Shown: positions 37,142 through 46,022, counted from the stretch's first letter. The stretch: 64,000 bases of DNA from Comamonas thiooxydans (GCF_000964545.1 NZ_BBVD01000010.1:124001-188000); one strand, 5' to 3'. Notes: generated by a model from the letters alone, not told the origin. Translations and numbers: made by a program.

Positions 37142-38029
37142 ATGAGCAATCAAACCCGCGTCCGCAAAGCCGTGTTCCCAGTTGCAGGCCTGGGCACCCG
37201 TTTTCTGCCCGCCACCAAGGCTTCACCCAAGGAAATGCTGCCTGTGGTGGACAAGCCGCTGATCCAGTACGCCGTGGAAGAGGCGTACGAGGCAGGCATC
37301 CGCGACATGGTCTTTGTCACCGGCCGCAGCAAGCGGGCCATTGAAGACCATTTCGACACTTCGTACGAACTCGAGAACGAGCTGGAGAATGCCGGCAAGC
37401 AGGCCATGCTGGACCTGGTGCGCAGCGTCAGCCCTGCCGATATGAACTGCCTGTTCGTGCGCCAGCCCCGCTCCCTGGGCCTGGGCCATGCCGTTCTGTG
37501 CGCGCAACCCCTGGTCGGCAATGAACCCTTTGCCGTCATCCTGGCCGACGACCTGATGACAGGAGAGAATGGCGGCCCCGGCGTGATGGCGCAGATGACG
37601 GCCGCTTTCCAGAAGCAGGGCCGCTCTCTGCTGGCCGTTCAGGAAGTTCCGCTCGAGCACACCAAGCGCTACGGCATCGTAAAGGGCGAGCCCGCAGGCG
37701 GCCCACTGATGCGCATCGACGAGATCGTGGAGAAGCCCGCTCCCGAGAAAGCGCCATCGCGCATGGGTGTGGCGGGCCGCTACGTACTGACACCCGCCAT
37801 CTTCGACGAGATCCGCAACCAGCCAAAGGGTGTGGGTGGCGAGATCCAGCTGACCGATGCCATCGAACGACTGATGGCTCATGAAGCCGTCTATGCCTTC
37901 CAGTATGCTGGCAAGCGCTATGACTGTGGCAGCAAGGAAGGCTTTCTGGAAGCCACGGTGGAGCTGGCGCTGCAGCACCCCGATGTGGGCGACAGCTTTC
38001 GCGAATACCTCAAGAACTTGAGCCTGTAA
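37142..38029 (+). CDS. galU: UTP-glucose-1-phosphate uridylyltransferase
   Basis: The 295-residue enzyme makes UDP-glucose for polysaccharide and envelope synthesis. It has the nucleotide-binding start VFPVAGLGTRFLPATKASPK, EMLPVVDKPLIQYAVEEA and GEIQLTDAIERLM. The ATG at 37142 lies just after the valS terminator, so it needs its own promoter or read-through. Confidence 0.96.
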   Translation: MSNQTRVRKAVFPVAGLGTRFLPATKASPKEMLPVVDKPLIQYAVEEAYEAGIRDMVFVTGRSKRAIEDHFDTSYELENELENAGKQAMLDLVRSVSPADMNCLFVRQPRSLGLGHAVLCAQPLVGNEPFAVILADDLMTGENGGPGVMAQMTAAFQKQGRSLLAVQEVPLEHTKRYGIVKGEPAGGPLMRIDEIVEKPAPEKAPSRMGVAGRYVLTPAIFDEIRNQPKGVGGEIQLTDAIERLMAHEAVYAFQYAGKRYDCGSKEGFLEATVELALQHPDVGDSFREYLKNLSL

Positions 38030-38058
38030 GCAAGATCGGCCAAAGCCGCTCTGATGAC

Positions 38059-38084
38059 AAAAGGCCTGCACTTGCAGGCCTTTT
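38059..38084. terminator. Bidirectional terminator between galU and tusA-like gene
   Basis: AAAAGGCCTGCA-ct-TGCAGGCCTTTT is a perfect 12-bp stem with A- and T-runs, placed between convergent genes. Confidence 0.9.
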
Positions 38085-38116
38085 GTCCGTCCAATGCTCT
38101 CAGGCCGATTCAGCGC

Positions 38117-38344
38117 TCAGCGCCGACGCAGGATATGGATGAATTCATCACCGACCGTCTGCTGCTCGACCAGTTCATTGCCGGTCTGCTTGGCAAATGC
38201 CTGGAAGTCCCGTATCGAGCCGGTATCCGTGGCCACGACCTTGAGCAACTGACCGCTTTGCATGGCAGCCAGCGCCTTCTTGGCCTTGAGAATGGGCAGC
38301 GGACAGTTCAGGCCGCGGGTGTCAACTTCTTGATCTACTTGCAT
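38117..38344 (-). CDS. TusA/SirA-family sulfur carrier protein
   Basis: This 75-residue protein has the family signature DTRGLNCPLPILKAKKAL with the active Cys in CPLP. Members relay sulfane sulfur for tRNA thiolation or other sulfur transfers. It may form a unit with the upstream NUDIX gene (68-bp gap). Confidence 0.93.
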   Translation of the reverse strand: MQVDQEVDTRGLNCPLPILKAKKALAAMQSGQLLKVVATDTGSIRDFQAFAKQTGNELVEQQTVGDEFIHILRRR

Positions 38345-38412
38345 GGGGTGGATTCCTCGTCAGCGCCGATTGTAGAAAAACCAGGCGCTGGCAGTGCCAG
38401 CGCGGTCTTTGC

Positions 38413-39036
38413 TCAATCCAGAGCCGGTGCCACCGTAAAGCGAGTGTCCTCAGCCCAGCGTCGCACAGGCCATTTGGCGGGATCAGGCTCCGGATTCTGG
38501 CCGGGACGGAAAGCGCCAAAGCGCGGCTCGAAGCCTTTTTGCTTGATCCACTCTGCCAGAGCGTAGCCCGTGCCTGCAGGCCAGCACAGCGACTCCTGAG
38601 CCGTCTGCCAGCGGTATTCCAGCAGCTCGGGCGAGAGCTTCACATCCTCAGGTCGGCCCTGCACGCGCACATGGTAGGCAATCAGCACCTGATTCATGCG
38701 CAGAAACTCCGAGCAGCACAGCAGACGCAGTGCCTTCACGCGCAGCCCCGTCTCTTCGAGAACCTCGCGACAGATACCGGCTTCTGGCGATTCACCGGCT
38801 TCCATAAAGCCCGTAATCAGGCCGAAAACGCCCTCTTGCCACAGCGCATTGCGCGCCAGCAGCACCCGGCCGTCATCCCCCTCCACCACAGCCGCCAGCA
38901 CCGGCGTGGGATTGCCCCAATGCGTGAACCCGCAACTCGGGCAACGCAGACGCTGCACCTCGCCGCTGTCCTCGCTGGCCACAATCCATTGCAGCTCAGT
39001 CGCGCAGTTGGAACAAAAGCGGACTTCATAAGCCAT
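38413..39036 (-). CDS. NUDIX hydrolase with zinc ribbon
   Basis: The 207-residue protein begins with a zinc ribbon (CSNCATEL...CPSCGFTHW) followed by a NUDIX domain with the box GFMEAGESPEAGICREVLEE plus TGL. The layout resembles NudC-type NADH/NAD-cap pyrophosphatases but lacks the long NudC N-terminal domain, so the substrate is uncertain. It hydrolyses a nucleoside diphosphate derivative in the cytoplasm. Confidence 0.9.
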   Translation of the reverse strand: MAYEVRFCSNCATELQWIVASEDSGEVQRLRCPSCGFTHWGNPTPVLAAVVEGDDGRVLLARNALWQEGVFGLITGFMEAGESPEAGICREVLEETGLRVKALRLLCCSEFLRMNQVLIAYHVRVQGRPEDVKLSPELLEYRWQTAQESLCWPAGTGYALAEWIKQKGFEPRFGAFRPGQNPEPDPAKWPVRRWAEDTRFTVAPALD

Positions 39037-39069
39037 GAAGCTCTCCGTATTCTTGATATTGGTAGCACT

Positions 39070-39092
39070 CAGCGCTTGATGGATAAGCGCTG
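39070..39092. repeat. AGCGCTTGAT hairpin repeat
   Basis: CAGCGCTTGATGGATAAGCGCTG forms an 8- to 9-bp stem between the NUDIX and cysM genes. It is one of the clearest members of the family. Confidence 0.7.
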
Positions 39093-39145
39093 ACTGTCAT
39101 TTGGAGCTTTGATTGTCTTTTGCGCTATCACGCAAAAGACATTGC

Positions 39146-40051
39146 TCATGCCGGAAACACGCCTGTAGAGAGGTAGCGATCACCACGGTCGCACACCACA
39201 AACACGATGGTGGCGTTCTGCTCGCGTTTGGCAATTTCCTGGGCCACCCACAGTGCCCCGGCGGCCGAGATGCCCGCGAAGATGCCCTCTTCGCGCGCCA
39301 TGCGGCGGGCCATGTCTTCGGCATCGTCCTGCGTCACATAGACCAGCTCGTCAACCAGCGAAGCGTCATAGATCTTGGGCAGATACTCCTCGGGCCACTT
39401 GCGGATGCCAGGAATGCGCGATCCCTCGGAAGGCTGAGCGCCGATGATCTTGATGTTCGGGTTCTTTTCCTTGAGGAACCTGGCCACGCCGGTAATGGTG
39501 CCGGTAGTACCCATGGCACTCACAAAGTGGGTGATCTCACCACCGGTCTGCTCCCACAGTTCCGGCCCTGTGGTTTCATAGTGGGCCCTGGGATTGTCGG
39601 GGTTGGCAAACTGATCCAGCAGCACACCCTTGCCCTGGGCCACCATCTGGTCGGCCAGATCGCGCGCATATTCCATGCCGCCACTCTTGGGCGTCAGAAT
39701 CAGTTCGGCGCCGTAAGCCTTCATGGTCTGTGCGCGTTCGATGGACAGGTCCTCGGGCATGATCAGAATCATGCGATAGCCCTTGATGGCTGCAGCCATG
39801 GCCAAGGCAATGCCGGTGTTGCCCGACGTTGCCTCGATCAGTGCGTCGCCCGGCTTGATCTCGCCGCGCTCTTCAGCACGCTGGATCATGGACAGCGCAG
39901 GCCGGTCCTTGACGGAGCCAGCCGGGTTGTTGCCTTCGAGCTTGCCCAGCACTACGTTTGCACGTTCACGGTTTGCATCCGCGCCGATGCGTTGCAATGC
40001 CACCAGCGGCGTGTGACCGATAGCATGTTCGATGGTCGAATAAGTTTTCAT
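39146..40051 (-). CDS. cysM: Cysteine synthase B (O-acetylserine sulfhydrylase)
   Basis: The 301-residue PLP enzyme makes cysteine from O-acetylserine and sulfide or thiosulfate. It has the PLP Lys in NPAGSVKDRPALSMI, the phosphate loop EATSGNTGIALAMAAA and GTTGTITGVARFL. The length and MKTYSTIEHAIGHTPLV start fit CysM rather than CysK. An upstream open stretch overlaps tRNA-Leu on the other strand and is not coding. A perfect hairpin (GTCTTTTGCG/CGCAAAAGAC, 39115-39140) lies just downstream. Confidence 0.95.
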   Translation of the reverse strand: MKTYSTIEHAIGHTPLVALQRIGADANRERANVVLGKLEGNNPAGSVKDRPALSMIQRAEERGEIKPGDALIEATSGNTGIALAMAAAIKGYRMILIMPEDLSIERAQTMKAYGAELILTPKSGGMEYARDLADQMVAQGKGVLLDQFANPDNPRAHYETTGPELWEQTGGEITHFVSAMGTTGTITGVARFLKEKNPNIKIIGAQPSEGSRIPGIRKWPEEYLPKIYDASLVDELVYVTQDDAEDMARRMAREEGIFAGISAAGALWVAQEIAKREQNATIVFVVCDRGDRYLSTGVFPA

Positions 40052-40071
40052 GTCCAATACTGTGCCATAAT
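40043..40071 (+). promoter_or_regulatory. Candidate promoter of tRNA-Leu
   Basis: A -10 box CATAAT at 40066-40071 lies about 20 bp before the tRNA. A weak -35 falls around 40043-40048. The site overlaps the start of cysM on the other strand. Confidence 0.4.
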
Positions 40072-40091
40072 TCGCGTCTGCGCTAAGCGAA

Positions 40092-40176
40092 GCCCGGGTG
40101 GTGAAATTGGTAGACGCAGGGGACTCAAAATCCCCCGCCGCAAGGCGTGCCGGTTCGATTCCGGCCCCGGGCACCA
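40092..40176 (+). tRNA. tRNA-Leu (anticodon CAA)
   Basis: This 85-nt tRNA has acceptor arms GCCCGGG/CCCGGGC, anticodon loop CTCAAAA (anticodon CAA, reading UUG), a long variable arm and the T arm CCGGTTCGATTCCGG. The CCA end is encoded. Its 3' end is the integration site of the downstream element. Confidence 0.96.
40162..40176 (+). other. attL core in tRNA-Leu 3' end
   Basis: CGGCCCCGGGCACCA at the end of the tRNA is matched at 50529-50542 by the same sequence with one G fewer. The direct orientation is as expected for att sites. Confidence 0.7.
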
Positions 40177-40182
40177 CATTCA

Positions 40183-40215
40183 AGGCCGTGAAGGTTCATA
40201 ACCTTCCGGCCTTTT
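40183..40215 (+). terminator. Terminator after tRNA-Leu
   Basis: AGGCCG-t-GAAGGTT-cat-AACCTTC-CGGCCT is followed by TTTTC. It lies inside the element and now ends tRNA-Leu transcription. Confidence 0.8.
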
Positions 40216-40279
40216 TCTTTTTTCCCTCTGTAGAGTCCTGAGCGAAGTCCGTCAAAGTCCGTTGAAGTGTCTCTCAATC

Positions 40280-40348
40280 CGGGGGCTTCTGGGGGCACAT
40301 TTGGGGGCATAAATTCCAAAAGTGGGGGCACATTTAAATATGCCCCAT
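40280..40348. repeat. GGGGGCA arm-type repeats, left end
   Basis: GGGGGCAC/T recurs at 40291, 40303 and 40324, with an inverted TGCCCC at 40341. A 22-bp block (40288-40309) is identical to 50445-50466 near the integrase start. These are likely integrase arm-binding sites. Confidence 0.6.
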
Positions 40349-41175
40349 ACGGACGGTCACCCCAGCACCCGCCGCGCCATGCGGTGCAGGTAGGCAGATC
40401 ACCCAGACCTAGGCCGGGTCTGTACATGTGGCGCAGCCACACCACCACAGAACAAGCCTTCACTTAACCCCCTTTAGAGCGCCGCGCAATAGCGCGATAT
40501 CGCGGCTCGAATTACCCGCTTCCGAAGCCCCCTGGGAGGACCCACAGCCCTCTAGCCCCCACCAGTTCCGAGAGACATGCACACCTGGCCACCGCAACGC
40601 CAACTCTAGGTAGCCCGCCCATCACGCCTCATTGATTCATTTCAGGAATGAATCAGCACCACCACGCCGCGCACTTTCTTCCGGGTATTGACCAAAAATC
40701 TTGGGGACATTGGGGACAAATGCAAAAACAGCACTTAAGCCATTGTCATCATTGAATAAAAATGTCCCCATAAAAGTTTGGGGACAAGACTTTTTTCTTG
40801 GGGACACTGGGGACAAATTGCCTGTTTTTGTGGGCAAACCGCCCTAAAAGCCACTCATAAGGCGCATTCATGGCTTGAGGCAGGCAGGACACCTGTTTTC
40901 TCTGGTACTGTCTTCTCGCTAGCCTTCGCACAATCGAACCCGATTATTTATTCCATCGCGGAATTAAATCCCCCTGCGCCCCACACGGCGCGCGGCTGCC
41001 CGCCTTACGGCATGCACACGCATGCATGGGCACAGACCAGGCTGCCCAAACCGCAATGGCTGGCCGTACTGTGCACCCTCATGTATAGGCACGGCTGCCG
41101 CCGTGCACGGCAACGATGGGCCGCCTGTTGCTACGCACAGGCAGCCAGGCCATGCCTAAGCGTGGTGCAGATAGC
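40349..41175. other. Gene-poor left end of the element, with GGGGACA iteron cluster
   Basis: I find no convincing gene in these 827 bp. The notable content is the iteron cluster at 40701-40815, with AT-rich DNA between the repeats. Confidence 0.5.
40701..40815. repeat. GGGGACA iteron cluster, left
   Basis: TTGGGGACA or CTGGGGACA occurs at 40701, 40710, 40778, 40798 and 40807, and inverted at 40763. A matching cluster in mostly opposite orientation lies at 48869-49073. This resembles paired replication sites recognised by a satellite primase. Confidence 0.6.
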
Positions 41176-41204
41176 AAAAGGCCCAAGGTGGTGAACCTTG
41201 GGCC
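41176..41204 (-). terminator. Terminator of primase-helicase operon
   Basis: GGCCCAAGGT / ACCTTGGGCC with a 5-nt loop, followed leftward by TTTT, lies 58 bp after the primase stop. Confidence 0.82.
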
Positions 41205-41261
41205 TGTGTGCTGCTGTGCCTATGCGTGGCTGCTGGCGCTGGGCTATTGGCCCATGGCTGG

Positions 41262-44183
41262 CTATATGTCCAGCTCCATGATGGCGGGGCTGATGCGATA
41301 GCACCAGGTAGGCCCCATGCCAGGCAAGCGCGGCTTGGCATCGACCTCTCGGCCCTTGTCCGGCTTGAGGCAGCCGTGCTGCAGCAGCACCTTGCACACT
41401 GCCTTGTGGTCAAAGCCCCGGCAGATCTCGGTGCGGAACACTTCGGGCAGCACAAAGTACTCAATGCGGGTCTGCTCGCCATCAATAGCCGTCAGCTCGT
41501 CGTATATCTCTTTGTCGGCGCGCGGCGTGTAGACCGTCTTCTGCACCTTGATGGGCTGCCCCTCTTCATCAATCAGGCGACGGAATCCGGCCCGCATCAG
41601 CGTCTTGGCATTGTGGTCATCCATGGCCCTGTGCCACCAGGTAAAGCGCCCCTCGCCGTGCGCCTCCAGGAAGCCGCGCACCTGGCGCAGCATGGCCTTG
41701 ACCTCACCATTACCTGCACCACCACGGGCCTGCAACCAGGCATCAAAGCAGGCCTTCGCCGCGTCCTCGCTTTCGCCTTCATCCCAGCCCGTCAGGCCCG
41801 CCTCGGTTGCCAATGCACCCGCCACGCCCACCAGGGCAAAGCGCGCGGCCACGCGGGCCACCTGACCGCTGGCACCGCCTGGCACCCAGGCCCCAGCCAG
41901 CACGGTCACAGCATCACGCACACGCCGGGACAAGGTATCTGCACACTGCGCAGCCCACTGCAAAAAGGCATGCCCCACCGCGCCATGACAAAGCCCCGCC
42001 TCACGCGCCAAATGGGAAGAGAATGCAGCCCCATCACCCAGGCCATGCAGGCGCTCAAACGCCCCCATACCAGCGCCAGCATCAGCGGGAATATCGGCCA
42101 TGCGTACCTCTTGCCCGGTGCGCGTGCGCTTGCCGCCCTCGGCCATGTGGTCAGCGAGGCCCCGCTCACCCGCACTCAAAAACAGCAGGCGCCAGGAAAG
42201 GCGCGAGCGTGCGGCCCCATTGCGTGTGGCGCGCGCCTTGCTTTGTTCATTGGCCAGCATGTAGGCGCACTCGCCCGCCACCTTGCCCTCTACCTGTGCC
42301 AGCTCGTCCAAGATCAGCAGGCTATCGCAGTGCTGAGCAGCAATGGCCTCCAGCGCGTTGTCCGTGGTTCGCCAGCGCTGCATATAGCTGGGCCCACCGT
42401 ACACGCTGGCAGCCAGGCGCAGCGCCGTGGTCTTGCCGCAAGAGCTATCGCCCCGCAAGTGAAACCCGCCGCTCTCCATGCCCGCAGGGCGCAGCAGTGG
42501 CCCGGCAAAGGCGCAGGACACCGCAAACACCATGCGGCTATTGCCAGCACACAGGCGGCCTATGCGGTCTGTCCAGTCTTGCGCATCACGCTTGATGCGG
42601 AACGTATTTTCCATCTGGTTTTCAGACTGGAACACGATGCGCTCGGCATCATCGCCAATGGTTTCATGCGGCAGCACAAAGGCGCGGCCATGCCAGCCTA
42701 TGCGGTCTGTGCAACTGGCGAACTCTTCGGGCTTGCGCGTCTGTATGTACTCGGTCAGCCGGTTGCGCGCTGCTGGCGCTGTGGCAATGCGCAGACCCAT
42801 ATTCAGCAGCGCGGCGCGGTACTCGCCACCATCACCGCTCAACATGCGCGCGGGCATCGCCCACTGCTTGGGTACGCCCAGCGGGTCAGCAAAGGTCAGC
42901 AGATAACCCCACCCTGCGCCCTCTTGGTTGCGCGTCAAAGCCTCCACATGCAGCGCAGAGCACAGCCACAGCGGGCGGGCCGGGTTGCCGTCCTTGTCAC
43001 GACCATGAAACCACACACCGCCGTCATCCAGGGTAAAAGGGTCATCCCATACAGGCTCATCATCTGGAGCGCTTGACGCCCCCTTGCGCTTGCCACCGCG
43101 ACCGCCACCATTGCCGCCACCATTGCCGCCGCCAGAACCACCAGCACCAGAAGAAAGCAGGCCAGCGCCGCCACCTTGACCAGCGCCAGCATCATTGCCG
43201 CCCGTCTTGGCATGCAATGCATCAATGGCTTGCTGTACACACGTCTGCACGGCCTCCAGGCCTTGCGCCTGGTGCATATCGTTGAAGTCTTTGCCGCGAT
43301 CAGGCAGCTCAACAGGAAACACGGCCACGCCACCCACAGCGCGCGCCACGGCTTCGGCCTTGTCGCGGCCAGGGTTGCGGCCTGTGCGGGCCTGCGTGCC
43401 CGTATCGTCATCACCGCACACCACCACCAGCGCGCCCGCGTGCAGGGCCCGCAGGGCCTTGGCTACATGCATCAGGTTGCCCGCGTCAAACGCAACCACC
43501 ACCGGCCAGCCCGTCGCCATGTGCAAGCTGGCCGCAGTGGCATAACCCTCTGCCACCAGCACCACCGCAGCGCCAGCCAGATCACCCAGCACATGCCACA
43601 GGCCCGACTTGCGCCCGCCCTTACCCAGGAACTTGTCCGTACCCCTGGCAGGCTTGACCGGCGCAATACGCTGCACATTCCACAGCCTGCCATCACCATC
43701 GCGCAGCGGCACCAACAGCCAGCCATCAGCCCCGTAGCGCACGCCAAAGCCTTGCACGCCCTTGCGCTCCAGGTAAGCGCTGGAGCCGGTTTCGCTGGCA
43801 CTGGCCCACTGTGCTGCAGCCTCAACCGCTGCAGCCTCTTGCGTGGCCTGTATCGCCGCGTCCTCGGCCTGCTGGCGCAGCTTGCGTTCATTCTCCTGGC
43901 GCTGACGCTCTGCATCGCTAACAGGCTTAGAGTCTTTCCCCTGGCGCGGCAGCTTGAAGCCGTGCCGCTTGGCCAGGTAGAGCAAAGTAGACACACCCAC
44001 ACCGCCCCCAGCCTTGATGCTGCGCCAGGTGCTGCCCACAGCACCAGCATCAAAGCCGCCACCGCTGGCCGCGCTCCAATCACTAAAGAGCTGCAAGCCC
44101 GTGTCGTCGGGATACTCGCTCTTGATGGCCATGCCCACACGCGCCCACTCATCGCGCGGCAGGTTCGCTGGCACAAAGCTCAA
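41262..44183 (-). CDS. Toprim/DUF927 primase-helicase of the element (start codon problematic)
   Basis: This 973-residue protein starts with a PriCT-2-like region (residues 1-75) and has a Toprim domain (E212 in LVAEGYATAAS, D258-D260 in VVVCGDDDTG). A Gly-rich linker (329-365) and a DUF927 helicase with Walker A GDSSCGKT (578-585) and Walker B SLLILDE (621-627) follow. It should prime and unwind DNA for autonomous replication of the element, like P4 alpha protein. The natural ATG at 44225 overlaps the upstream stop (ATGA) but meets an in-frame TAG at codon 3. The coordinates given use the next possible start, a TTG at 44183 with no clear ribosome site. Confidence 0.85.
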   Translation of the reverse strand: MSFVPANLPRDEWARVGMAIKSEYPDDTGLQLFSDWSAASGGGFDAGAVGSTWRSIKAGGGVGVSTLLYLAKRHGFKLPRQGKDSKPVSDAERQRQENERKLRQQAEDAAIQATQEAAAVEAAAQWASASETGSSAYLERKGVQGFGVRYGADGWLLVPLRDGDGRLWNVQRIAPVKPARGTDKFLGKGGRKSGLWHVLGDLAGAAVVLVAEGYATAASLHMATGWPVVVAFDAGNLMHVAKALRALHAGALVVVCGDDDTGTQARTGRNPGRDKAEAVARAVGGVAVFPVELPDRGKDFNDMHQAQGLEAVQTCVQQAIDALHAKTGGNDAGAGQGGGAGLLSSGAGGSGGGNGGGNGGGRGGKRKGASSAPDDEPVWDDPFTLDDGGVWFHGRDKDGNPARPLWLCSALHVEALTRNQEGAGWGYLLTFADPLGVPKQWAMPARMLSGDGGEYRAALLNMGLRIATAPAARNRLTEYIQTRKPEEFASCTDRIGWHGRAFVLPHETIGDDAERIVFQSENQMENTFRIKRDAQDWTDRIGRLCAGNSRMVFAVSCAFAGPLLRPAGMESGGFHLRGDSSCGKTTALRLAASVYGGPSYMQRWRTTDNALEAIAAQHCDSLLILDELAQVEGKVAGECAYMLANEQSKARATRNGAARSRLSWRLLFLSAGERGLADHMAEGGKRTRTGQEVRMADIPADAGAGMGAFERLHGLGDGAAFSSHLAREAGLCHGAVGHAFLQWAAQCADTLSRRVRDAVTVLAGAWVPGGASGQVARVAARFALVGVAGALATEAGLTGWDEGESEDAAKACFDAWLQARGGAGNGEVKAMLRQVRGFLEAHGEGRFTWWHRAMDDHNAKTLMRAGFRRLIDEEGQPIKVQKTVYTPRADKEIYDELTAIDGEQTRIEYFVLPEVFRTEICRGFDHKAVCKVLLQHGCLKPDKGREVDAKPRLPGMGPTWCYRISPAIMELDI

Positions 44184-44221
44184 GGCATTGCGCAGCAGCT
44201 CGGGGGTGATGGTGGTCTAGA

Positions 44222-44752
44222 TCATTGGATACGCGGCCTCATGTCTTCGGGCCTGAACAGCTGAAAGTCCGAACGCAGCACGCCTGGCTGCCAGGGCTCG
44301 GACATGGCCAGCATCTGCTTGCTGACCTGGGAATACACCGTCACCACGCCCTGCACGCTCAGACTGGTGCGCAAGCGTGTACCGTGTGGTGACGTAAATG
44401 GACTACTGAGCACCGGCCTCTCTCTAGCCTTACTGGTGAACAGCTCGACCAGATCCGGCCTCAGCCTCTGCAGATCTAAGGCAAGTAGGTCGGCAATCAA
44501 CTTGCCGCTGCCTATCTCCAGTACCTGCACCGTGCCTGGCCAGAAGAGCAGCGCCTGTTCCAGCGAATTGCGCCTGCGTTGCACCGCCATCAGCAAGCCC
44601 CCCTTGCGCATGGCTTCTTCCTGCAAGGCCCTGACACCCCAACGCAAGCGCTGCGCTGCATGCTCTCTTGCCTCAGCCTGTGCCTTGCCCATGACATCGT
44701 TTTCGGTCGTAGCTTGTGCAGCTGTGCTCGGGTTGCAGTTCATGTTCTTCAT
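44222..44752 (-). CDS. Hypothetical protein of the element
   Basis: This is a 176-residue protein without a known domain that I can name. It is mostly helical at the start (KAQAEAREHAAQRLRWGVRA). The start MKNMNCNPSTAAQ at 44752 follows GGAAAGG, 8 bp after the alpA stop. Its own stop overlaps the ATG expected for the primase, so these genes form an operon alpA - this gene - primase. Confidence 0.75.
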   Translation of the reverse strand: MKNMNCNPSTAAQATTENDVMGKAQAEAREHAAQRLRWGVRALQEEAMRKGGLLMAVQRRRNSLEQALLFWPGTVQVLEIGSGKLIADLLALDLQRLRPDLVELFTSKARERPVLSSPFTSPHGTRLRTSLSVQGVVTVYSQVSKQMLAMSEPWQPGVLRSDFQLFRPEDMRPRIQ

Positions 44753-44760
44753 GCCTTTCC

Positions 44761-44967
44761 TCACACCATCTGCTGGCCTTGAATGCGCGCCTGTACCCAA
44801 GTCAGCACCGCAGTCTCTGGCCAGGCCACCATGCGCGATGTGATGCGAACGCAAGGAGGAAACTTGCCCTCCTTCATCAGCTTGTAGATGGTGCTTTTCT
44901 TGCAGCCGGTCACCTCTTCAACAACAGGCAGACGAATCAAGCGCTCTTTCGCGTTACTGCTTTGCAT
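44761..44967 (-). CDS. AlpA-family transcriptional regulator
   Basis: This 68-residue protein has the AlpA/excisionase-type helix-turn-helix (LIRLPVVEEVTGCKKSTIYK...LMKEGKFPP) and a wing ending AWPETAVLTWVQARI. In P4-like elements and CP4-57, AlpA/Vis proteins activate or repress integrase and replication genes and act as excision factors. It heads the replication operon. An upstream region with three dyads (45017-45136) may be its control region. Confidence 0.93.
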   Translation of the reverse strand: MQSSNAKERLIRLPVVEEVTGCKKSTIYKLMKEGKFPPCVRITSRMVAWPETAVLTWVQARIQGQQMV

Positions 44968-45240
44968 GTGGACTCCTATGCGTCTTAATGGAACAAAAGG
45001 AGCATCCCGAAATCACCGTCTCAATTCACGGAAAACTGAGACGATTTTTAGTGCGTCATGGACTCTGTGCACTTCTACGGATGCATGCGTACATGCTCCG
45101 AAAAATGCAGTCTCATTTCATGCCGAGAAATGAGACTATTTGCACGGCTGGCGCAGCCCTAGCATTCAGAGCAATTAGCACCAGAAAATAGGCGCAGGTA
45201 TGGCTATGCACTCAGTGCACCTGCACCACAAATGCGCACG
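44968..45240 (-). promoter_or_regulatory. Control region of the alpA-primase operon with three dyads
   Basis: Three inverted repeats lie in 120 bp: CGTCTCA/TGAGACG (45017-45043), CGGATGCATG/CATGCTCCG (45078-45100) and AGTCTCATTTC/GAAATGAGACT (45109-45136). The outer two share the arm GTCTCA. They may be operators or structured leader RNA. No gene is seen here. Confidence 0.55.
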
Positions 45241-45507
45241 CTACTTTTTTGCGCTCAACATACTTCCCGAATGAGCATCAGCACAGGCCACCAACTCAGC
45301 GGCTACAGCACGCGCCTGCTCAGGAGTGAACGTCATCAAGGATTGATAGGAAGCAAGAGCGGCAGAGTAGAACAAGCCCAGTTCCACTAGACCAGTACTG
45401 CGCGCTGCGTTGACGGTCAGATAACGCCCGCCTGACAAGGCAGCCTCAGAGCTGACCACGTAGCGCGAATGCGCGCCCATGCGCCGGGTGAAGGCGATGC
45501 TGCTCAT
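45241..45507 (-). CDS. Small hypothetical protein of the element
   Basis: This is an 88-residue protein beginning MSSIAFTRRMGAHSRYVVSS with GGAGG upstream. It overlaps the stop of the preceding gene by 4 bp (ATGA). No domain is recognised; MTFTPEQARAVAAELVACAD is a predicted helix. Confidence 0.72.
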   Translation of the reverse strand: MSSIAFTRRMGAHSRYVVSSEAALSGGRYLTVNAARSTGLVELGLFYSAALASYQSLMTFTPEQARAVAAELVACADAHSGSMLSAKK

Positions 45508-45782
45508 GCTGCACCTCCTGCGTCCGCAAAGTCCTTGCCGCAGTGCCAGCGCCACGCACTGCCCAGGATCGGACAATCTGCAGCTTCATCAGCCAAGCCA
45601 CCAACGCTCTGCGCAAGCGACTGTGCAGCGTTGACCAACTGCGAGCGCACCCATTCATCTTCCAGCGTTTGCGCAACCATCAGCAGGCCGTTCAATGCAG
45701 ACATGTGACCTGCAATGCTTCGCAGAACCATGAGTAACTGTGCTTGGCTGTAGCCATCACGGCCATTGTTTTGCATTGCCAT
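45504..45782 (-). CDS. Small hypothetical protein of the element
   Basis: This is a 92-residue helical protein (GYSQAQLLMVLRSIAGHMSA, VRSQLVNAAQSLAQSVGGLA) without a known family. It is in a three-gene unit, 3 bp after the upstream gene and overlapping the next by 4 bp. Confidence 0.72.
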   Translation of the reverse strand: MAMQNNGRDGYSQAQLLMVLRSIAGHMSALNGLLMVAQTLEDEWVRSQLVNAAQSLAQSVGGLADEAADCPILGSAWRWHCGKDFADAGGAA

Positions 45783-45785
45783 GGC

Positions 45786-46022
45786 TCAGCCCTCCATGCT
45801 CAAGGACAAGCCACGCAGCGCGGCCAGGGCCTGCACAGCCTTGCGGCGCGCGCCGGGCACATTGGCTGCTGGCTGGCGCAGGTAGAACACTGCCATGCTC
45901 AGCGCGTTATGCGCATCAGCATGCAGCTGGATTGGGTCGGGGGTAATACCCATAGCGGGCAGAGACTGGCGTGCTGCACCAGAAGGCAGAGGGCTGGCCA
46001 GGGGACGAGATACGGTGTTCAT
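45786..46022 (-). CDS. Small hypothetical protein behind a structured leader
   Basis: This is a 78-residue protein with CAAGGAGC upstream of the ATG. Its helical middle (IQLHADAHNALSMAVFYLRQ) is the only clear trait. The open frame extends upstream to 46157 through the structured RNA region, which is reminiscent of P4-like elements where small Icd/Ash-type genes follow the immunity RNA region. That link is an inference. Confidence 0.65.
   Translation of the reverse strand: MNTVSRPLASPLPSGAARQSLPAMGITPDPIQLHADAHNALSMAVFYLRQPAANVPGARRKAVQALAALRGLSLSMEG

Noticed and set aside
40280..40348. GGGGGCA repeats as a CRISPR array
   Set aside because: Repeats are too short, spacing is irregular and no cas genes are present; integrase arm sites fit better.
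41208..43076. Plus-strand open frame of 622 codons
   Set aside because: It is antisense to the primase-helicase, which has complete Toprim and Walker motifs.
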